Shown here in pieces: positions 12,715 to 16,899 of a stretch of 16,899 nucleotides of DNA. How positions within the stretch are numbered: the first letter of the stretch is position 1; the number at the start of each line of letters is the position of its first letter. The notes beneath the pieces were generated by a model. That model was not told the DNA's origin. It worked only from the letters and a program-made list of their open reading frames with translations, and searched no databases. Source of the stretch: Kiritimatiellia bacterium (GTDB lineage: Bacteria > Verrucomicrobiota > Kiritimatiellia > RFP12 > UBA1067). The position numbers were made by a program, and so were the translations under genes. The stretch is taken from NCBI GenBank assembly GCA_016303225.1, contig JAEDMC010000048.1, positions 1-16,899 of the forward strand, in the 5' to 3' direction.

Positions 12715-15700
12715 TCACCTCACGATCAGCATGAGGCCCGTCACCGGCACCTCGTAGCAGCCGATGTCGACCACCTTGTTGAGGATGCGCGGATTGCCGT
12801 TGAGGTCTGTCGCGCCGTTCATCCACTCGCGGCACGTGCCCGCATTCTGCGCCGGCGAACCGTCGCGGAAGCGGTAGTCGCCCCGCACCGGATTGCGGAA
12901 CTTCGGGTCGCGGTCAAAGAGGCATGTGGTGCAAGTCGCCGTCCCGAGTGAATTGGTCGTCGTACCGACATTGCCCCAGCCAAGCACGTTGTAGAGCTTC
13001 GCCGCACCCGTACAGGTCACGCCCGCCACATATCCCTCGCCGGAGGAGACGTTGTTCGCGACCGTGCAGCTCTCGACCGTCGCCGTCTCCGCCTTGAGTC
13101 CGACCGCGCCCTTGCTCGCATTGTCCGCAACCAGGCAGTTGCGTACGGTGCCCGCCTTCGCGAAGAGCCCCGCCACGCCGCCTGTCGAGGTCGCCGAGCG
13201 GTTGCCAACGATCCGGCTGTTGAACAGGTTGCCGGAAAGGACACGGACAATGCCGCTGGCCTGTCCGCCGCCATGCGAATTGAGCACGAACGCGCAGTTC
13301 GTCACCGTACCGCCCTTGATCGTGCCAGCAGCCTGACAGTCTGCCGTGCAGTTGGAGACGACGCATCCGCGCATCGTGCCGCCGGCAATGTAAAACCCGC
13401 CGTTCGAGTAGCCTTCTCCGTACCCAGCGTCGTTGCTGTTTGAATTGCGAATGATCGTGTTCTCGAGCATCCCATTGTCCATGTAGATGCCGCCGGTCTC
13501 GTTCCAGTTGCCGCCGGATAAGACGCAGTTCCTGATCGTTCCCTTTTCCAGGCGGGCGACGCGCTGATTGAAGCTCTTGTTGTCAAAGGTGATGCCCTCG
13601 ACAACCGCATCGTCGTGACTGACATGCAGCAACTGTGCGGACTTCCTGTTGCCGTCGACAATCGTCCGCTCCGCACCTTCGTCGCCGATCAGCCGCACGG
13701 CCTTCGCCACCAAGATCTCCTCTGCTGCGGCACGGGCATACGTACCGGCCGCAACGTGGACGACGCCCAGACCGCCAGCAGGAACAGCGACCATGTTGAT
13801 CGCCGCGTTGAAGTCCGGCGTGGCCTTCGCAGGCTCGTCATAAGGCGGCGTGTTGCTGCCGATTGTCGACACATAGACAACCGCCGGTTTGATCGACACG
13901 GCCCCGGGAATCGAGAACGGAGACACCGTACCGCCAGAGCAGTCCAGCGACAAGGTTACGGCATGGACTCCAAAGGCCGTGTACTCGTGCGAAACGGTGT
14001 CCGTATCGCTGGTGACGCATGTACCGTCGCCAAAGTCCCAGATGTAGCCGTTGACGGTTCCGACCGCGCCCTGCGTATACGCCTTGAAGGACGCCGTCGT
14101 CGGCAGGCCCGTCCCGACCGATCCTCCTGTCACCTCGAAAGAACAGGCGGGCGGCGCCTTGTCGGGATCGTACTCGAAGGCGCCGATGTCGATCACGGCG
14201 TCACCGTCGCCATCTCCGTCGAGAAGGCGTCCGTTGCCCGCAAGATCCAAGTCCTCAGTCCCCCACGCTCCGTTCAGCCCCTGGTCCACGCAGGGCGACG
14301 CTCCGTTCAGCCGATAGTCTCCGTTCGCCGCATCGGCGAACATCGGATCTGCGCTGATGTTGCCCGCACCAGCGACAGGATGGTTCCAGGCACAGGTGTA
14401 GGTGACGGTGCCTCCGATCACCGCAAGCGAATCGTCCGTCTTGTCGGTGATACCGTTGTAGACGATGATGCAGTTCTCGATCGCACCGTCCTTCTGCACG
14501 ACGCCGCCGTTGGCAGTCGTAACGCTGTTGGCCGTCACGGTGCAGTTGCGGAGCGTGCCCTTGGTCTTGTAGACGCCGCCGCCCGTCTCGCCCTTGTTGC
14601 CGGTGATGAGACAGCCGACCATCGTGCCACCCGTCATGTAGACGCCGCGACAGGAATTCTGCGTGTTGCAGGTGATGACGCTGTTCGAGACGACGCCAGA
14701 CGTCTGGTAGACGCCTCCGCCCATACCCGTGGACGAATAGCAGTTCGAAATGACGCAAGCGTCGACCAATCCGCCGTTTACCCGCAGTCCGCCGCCGTGG
14801 GGGGCATAGCAGCCTGCGACCAGACACCGGCGCAGCACGCCGCCATTCATCTTCACTCCGCCACCGTTTGCGGCGCCCGGTCCGTAATTGTCGGTGTTCT
14901 TGCCGTTCCAGATCTCGCAGTCGGTGATGATGCCGCCATTGGAGATGCCGATCGTGTCGTATTGCCCCTGCATCGACTTGAAAGTGCAGTTCGAGAACGT
15001 GCCTCCCGCCGTAAACGCAGATCCGGCGTAATTGGCGTTAATTCCCTCAAACTCTCCGCCACCCGAAACCTTGCCGTTCTGAATCGTCACGCCATGCACG
15101 AACGCCTTGGCATGCTTCGTGTAGATGACGCGCCGGGCACGGCCTCCGTCCAAGACGACCTTGGACGGGTCGGCATCATTGCCGATAAGTTCAATCGGTT
15201 GTCTGAGCGCGATTGGCTCTGTCACGAAATACGTATCGTCAGCCAAATGCACCTTGCCAACCTCGCCCTCGACCAAAACAAGTGCGCTGACGGCCGTGGC
15301 AAGGTCGGAGGCCGCCGTCTCGGGCGTTGAATAGGGAAACTTGTTCGACCCGTTTTTGTCAACATAGACCTCTTTCGCGCCAAGATTCACCGCCCGCTTG
15401 ACCGTGAACACGAGCGGATTATCCGCCGTCATCACCGTCAGCGTCACATCATAGCTGCCGGGTAACTTATACTCATGCGATGCCTCTGCGCCGCTGGTCG
15501 TGTCCGCCTCCGATCCGTCGCCGAAATCCCAGATATAACCAGTCGCCGCCGCAACTTCCACCTTCGCGACGAAAGTCGCCGTTACAGGCGCGAGGCCGTC
15601 AACCAGCTGATAGACAAAGGAACAACGAGGCTCGGTCACCGCCGTGAAAGGAAACGCTCCCATATCCACGCCGTCCACCCCAGTGCCGATGCACGGCGAC

Positions 15701-16119
15701 GCACCCAGGAGCGAGTAGTCGCCGCCCTCTAGATCGGCGAAAACTGGCAATCGGTCGGTGATGTTGCCATTGTCGTCCGGCGCCTGCTGAGCGCAGGTGT
15801 AGCGACATGTTCCGCCGGTCTTGGCGAACGACAGCTCGGGTTTCAGGAATCCCGCCGTACCGTTGTGCCAGATAATGCAGTTTTCGACTGTGCCACCCGT
15901 CTGGCTGACGCCCGGCGCCGAAGTCGCATTGTTGCCCGCAACCGTGCAGTTACGGAGCGTGCCGCCGGAGATGGCCACACCGCCGCCTATCCCACTCGCT
16001 GTTGCCAGTGAACAGCGAGTGGGTGCATGTTCCGTTCGACATAGAGAGCCCTCCTCCCCCACTGCAACTGCGGATAACGCAGTTCGAGACCAGCGACGCG
16101 CTATTAAGCTTAATGCCAC
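12715..16119 (-). CDS. Giant beta-helix/PKD surface protein, part after the frameshift
   Basis: This frame is genuine from about 16016 down to 12715; its first 35 or so codons, above that point, are a shadow. It carries the end of beta-helix module 1 (SGIGGGVAISGGTLRNCTV...), PKD domain 1 (15630-15379, GYIWDFGDGSE...SHEYKLPGSYDVTLTV), module 2 (15378-14170, ELIGNDADPSKVVLDG, with rungs such as GGGV....G.L.NC.I), PKD domain 2 (14151-13891, GYIWDFGDGT) and module 3 (13885-12715). Modules 2 and 3 open with VYV...GSN..PY, and all end in a 'GDY....GSP...G...(D)iGa/cyE' block, as in the so-called choice-of-anchor Q proteins. The C-terminus VPVTGLMLIVR has no LPXTG, PEP-CTERM or T9SS signal that I recognise. 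Likely an exported adhesin-like or glycan-binding protein; any enzyme activity is unproven. Confidence 0.8.
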   Translation of the reverse strand: MALSLIARRWSRTALSAVAVGEEGSLCRTEHAPTRCSLATASGIGGGVAISGGTLRNCTVAGNNATSAPGVSQTGGTVENCIIWHNGTAGFLKPELSFAKTGGTCRYTCAQQAPDDNGNITDRLPVFADLEGGDYSLLGASPCIGTGVDGVDMGAFPFTAVTEPRCSFVYQLVDGLAPVTATFVAKVEVAAATGYIWDFGDGSEADTTSGAEASHEYKLPGSYDVTLTVMTADNPLVFTVKRAVNLGAKEVYVDKNGSNKFPYSTPETAASDLATAVSALVLVEGEVGKVHLADDTYFVTEPIALRQPIELIGNDADPSKVVLDGGRARRVIYTKHAKAFVHGVTIQNGKVSGGGEFEGINANYAGSAFTAGGTFSNCTFKSMQGQYDTIGISNGGIITDCEIWNGKNTDNYGPGAANGGGVKMNGGVLRRCLVAGCYAPHGGGLRVNGGLVDACVISNCYSSTGMGGGVYQTSGVVSNSVITCNTQNSCRGVYMTGGTMVGCLITGNKGETGGGVYKTKGTLRNCTVTANSVTTANGGVVQKDGAIENCIIVYNGITDKTDDSLAVIGGTVTYTCAWNHPVAGAGNISADPMFADAANGDYRLNGASPCVDQGLNGAWGTEDLDLAGNGRLLDGDGDGDAVIDIGAFEYDPDKAPPACSFEVTGGSVGTGLPTTASFKAYTQGAVGTVNGYIWDFGDGTCVTSDTDTVSHEYTAFGVHAVTLSLDCSGGTVSPFSIPGAVSIKPAVVYVSTIGSNTPPYDEPAKATPDFNAAINMVAVPAGGLGVVHVAAGTYARAAAEEILVAKAVRLIGDEGAERTIVDGNRKSAQLLHVSHDDAVVEGITFDNKSFNQRVARLEKGTIRNCVLSGGNWNETGGIYMDNGMLENTIIRNSNSNDAGYGEGYSNGGFYIAGGTMRGCVVSNCTADCQAAGTIKGGTVTNCAFVLNSHGGGQASGIVRVLSGNLFNSRIVGNRSATSTGGVAGLFAKAGTVRNCLVADNASKGAVGLKAETATVESCTVANNVSSGEGYVAGVTCTGAAKLYNVLGWGNVGTTTNSLGTATCTTCLFDRDPKFRNPVRGDYRFRDGSPAQNAGTCREWMNGATDLNGNPRILNKVVDIGCYEVPVTGLMLIVR

Positions 16120-16807
16120 CAGAAGTGCAGGAGGTCACCGTCGAATTGATCAGCTGGGCTTTCGGGTTATTGTTGAAGTAGACGGCATAACCGCCGCCCT
16201 GCCAGCAGTTGGAAATGATGCAGTGGTCGACCATGGCCAGCTGACTGCCCATAAAACGAAGACCACCGCCGATGCCCGCGCCACCGCGGTCGTTTCCCGT
16301 GCAGTTATGGATGATCGAGTCCTTGAGATAGGCCTCGGCACCCTCCGCCGTCGGGTTCAGGCAGAGCGCACCCGCGTAATTTCCACGCCCGGCGTGATAG
16401 ACGCAGTTCGAGACCGTGCCCGCCGTGATGTAAACCGGCCCGTGCGCATAGCTGTCTGTCAGTCCGGAATAACCGTTGGCGAAAGTGATGCCGTGGGCAA
16501 GGGCGCCGTTGTGAGAGACGTCAAGAATCCGGTATTTTCCAGCACCGTCAAGGACAACCTCTGACCGGTCGGCGTCGTTGCCCCTGAGTTCGACTGCAAC
16601 GTTGAGGACGACCGGTGTCGTCAGGTTGTAAGTGCCGTCGGCGAGCTGCACGACGCCGTCGCCGCCTTCGCCTGCGGCCCGCGCAATCGCCGCATTGATG
16701 GCTGCCGCGTCATCGCCCGTTCCGGGCACGACCTGCTCAACCGCATTCGCACTAAACGAGCACGACACCGCAACACACGCCGCGGCGAACCTGACAAACT
16801 TTGTCAT
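15950..16807 (-). CDS. Giant beta-helix/PKD surface protein, N-terminal part before the frameshift
   Basis: As written this frame gives 285 aa. MTKFVRFAAACVAVSCSFSANA is a signal peptide with probable cleavage after ANA. Then comes a pectate-lyase-like beta-helix opening (GDDAAAINAAIARAAGEGGD and VVQLADGTYNLTTPVVLNV), followed by ELRGNDADRSEVVLDG, which recurs almost exactly in module 2, and N-C-I/V rungs. Family resemblance stops near 16013 (THSLFTGNS); the last 20 or so codons are out of frame. Skipping one base there joins it to the frame that continues to 12715 and gives about 1363 aa. The start at 16807 is fixed by AGGGGG 5 nt upstream and the signal peptide; the longer start at 16846 lies inside the leader. 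Promoter at 16861-16889. Confidence 0.8.
   Translation of the reverse strand: MTKFVRFAAACVAVSCSFSANAVEQVVPGTGDDAAAINAAIARAAGEGGDGVVQLADGTYNLTTPVVLNVAVELRGNDADRSEVVLDGAGKYRILDVSHNGALAHGITFANGYSGLTDSYAHGPVYITAGTVSNCVYHAGRGNYAGALCLNPTAEGAEAYLKDSIIHNCTGNDRGGAGIGGGLRFMGSQLAMVDHCIISNCWQGGGYAVYFNNNPKAQLINSTVTSCTSGGIKLNSASLVSNCVIRSCSGGGGLSMSNGTCTHSLFTGNSEWDRRRCGHLRRHAP
15991..16023. repeat. Perfect 13-bp inverted repeat at the frameshift
   Basis: CCCACTCGCTGTT (15991-16003) and AACAGCGAGTGGG (16011-16023) are perfect reverse complements around a 7-bp loop. This lies inside the coding sequence of the giant protein exactly where the frame changes. No T-run follows on either strand, so it is not an intrinsic terminator. 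Confidence 0.9.
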
Positions 16808-16826
16808 AACGACCCCCTTCTTGCAA

Positions 16827-16843
16827 ATTGCACTTTCTGCAAT
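16827..16843 (-). other. Small leader hairpin upstream of the giant gene
   Basis: ATTGCA-CTTTC-TGCAAT forms a 6-bp stem with a 5-nt loop in the roughly 47-nt leader, ending about 20 nt before the start codon. A second near-palindrome, CACTCTTGAGTG, lies at 16848-16859 next to the -10 box and could be a repressor site. Neither is matched to a known element. Confidence 0.3.
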
Positions 16844-16860
16844 CAATCACTCTTGAGTGC

Positions 16861-16889
16861 ATTATATGCCAAAAAGCACCGCGCGTCAA
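16861..16889 (-). promoter_or_regulatory. Strong sigma70-type promoter of the giant surface protein
   Basis: On the minus strand TTGACG (16889-16884), a 17-bp spacer and TATAAT (16866-16861) form a near-consensus promoter. The start point near 16854 gives a leader of about 47 nt with a clear AGGGGG ribosome site. Unlike the leaderless promoters in this window, it has both hexamers and a normal leader. Confidence 0.8.
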
Positions 16890-16899
16890 GTGCCGTACT

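Noticed and set aside
13615..15330. 571-codon plus-strand open frame opposite the beta-helix gene
   Set aside because: Arg/Asp/Val-rich shadow frame with no motif; the minus strand gives clear PKD and beta-helix repeats.
15991..16023. Programmed +1 frameshift signal in the giant gene
   Set aside because: No slippery run or known +1 stop context precedes the site; a mutation or assembly error at the inverted repeat is simpler. Kept only as an alternative in the findings.
12900..16800. CRISPR-like or DNA tandem repeat in the beta-helix region
   Set aside because: The periodic sequence is protein-level rung repetition (G..L.NC.I pattern) with diverged codons, not identical DNA repeats with spacers.

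Overview
The window looks like a fragment of a bacterial chromosome from the PVC group, most plausibly Kiritimatiellota or a neighbouring Verrucomicrobiota/Lentisphaerota lineage. This is inferred from gene content: a giant secreted beta-helix/PKD protein with repeated module-end motifs of the 'SPA..aG...D..G.PR...vDiGayE' kind, a DUF4091/GH123-like secreted protein, and a TPR lipoprotein with a sugar-binding-like tail. No rRNA or other marker fixes the taxon. No tRNA, rRNA, CRISPR array or intact mobile element was seen.

Layout. 1-150: AT-rich leader with a duplicated 13-mer and an extended -10 promoter. 151-2513 (+): a polyprenyl-phosphate-sugar-synthase-like GT2 and a polytopic GT-C-like membrane protein, of low GC. 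2575-5537 (-): CBS-GNAT protein, then a gene remnant behind a perfect hairpin, then neuB and neuA joined by an ATGA overlap. These make and CMP-activate a nonulosonic (sialic-type) acid, and with the convergent GT pair they suggest a surface-glycan locus. 5538-6545 (-): a gene graveyard with a cyclophilin remnant, a 43-aa start-plus-tail ORF and an internally deleted hipA. 6533-6834 (-): an intact hipB antitoxin with a two-operator promoter. 6954-8309 (-): cysS. 8348-12579 (-): TPR lipoprotein and DUF4091 protein. 12715-16807 (-): giant three-module beta-helix/PKD exported protein, broken by one +1 frameshift inside a perfect inverted repeat, with a strong sigma70-type promoter at 16861-16889.

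Regulatory themes. Four genes (GT2, hipB, cysS, DUF4091) have an extended -10 (TGnTAtaaT) ending only 7-11 nt before the ATG, so their mRNAs should be leaderless or nearly so. CBS-GNAT, the TPR lipoprotein, the giant protein and the GT-C gene instead have Shine-Dalgarno-like sequences. Two short arrays of 7-bp repeats (5786-5827 and 10804-10839) each put a TGA in every heptad on the gene strand. Because 7 is not a multiple of 3, this gives stops in all three frames.

I see no clearly new multi-gene system. The best leads are the leaderless promoter pattern, the stop-cycling heptads just before start codons, the quasi-palindrome frameshift, a C-terminal tail shared by two exported ORFs, and a sharp base-composition step at the neuB/neuA overlap.
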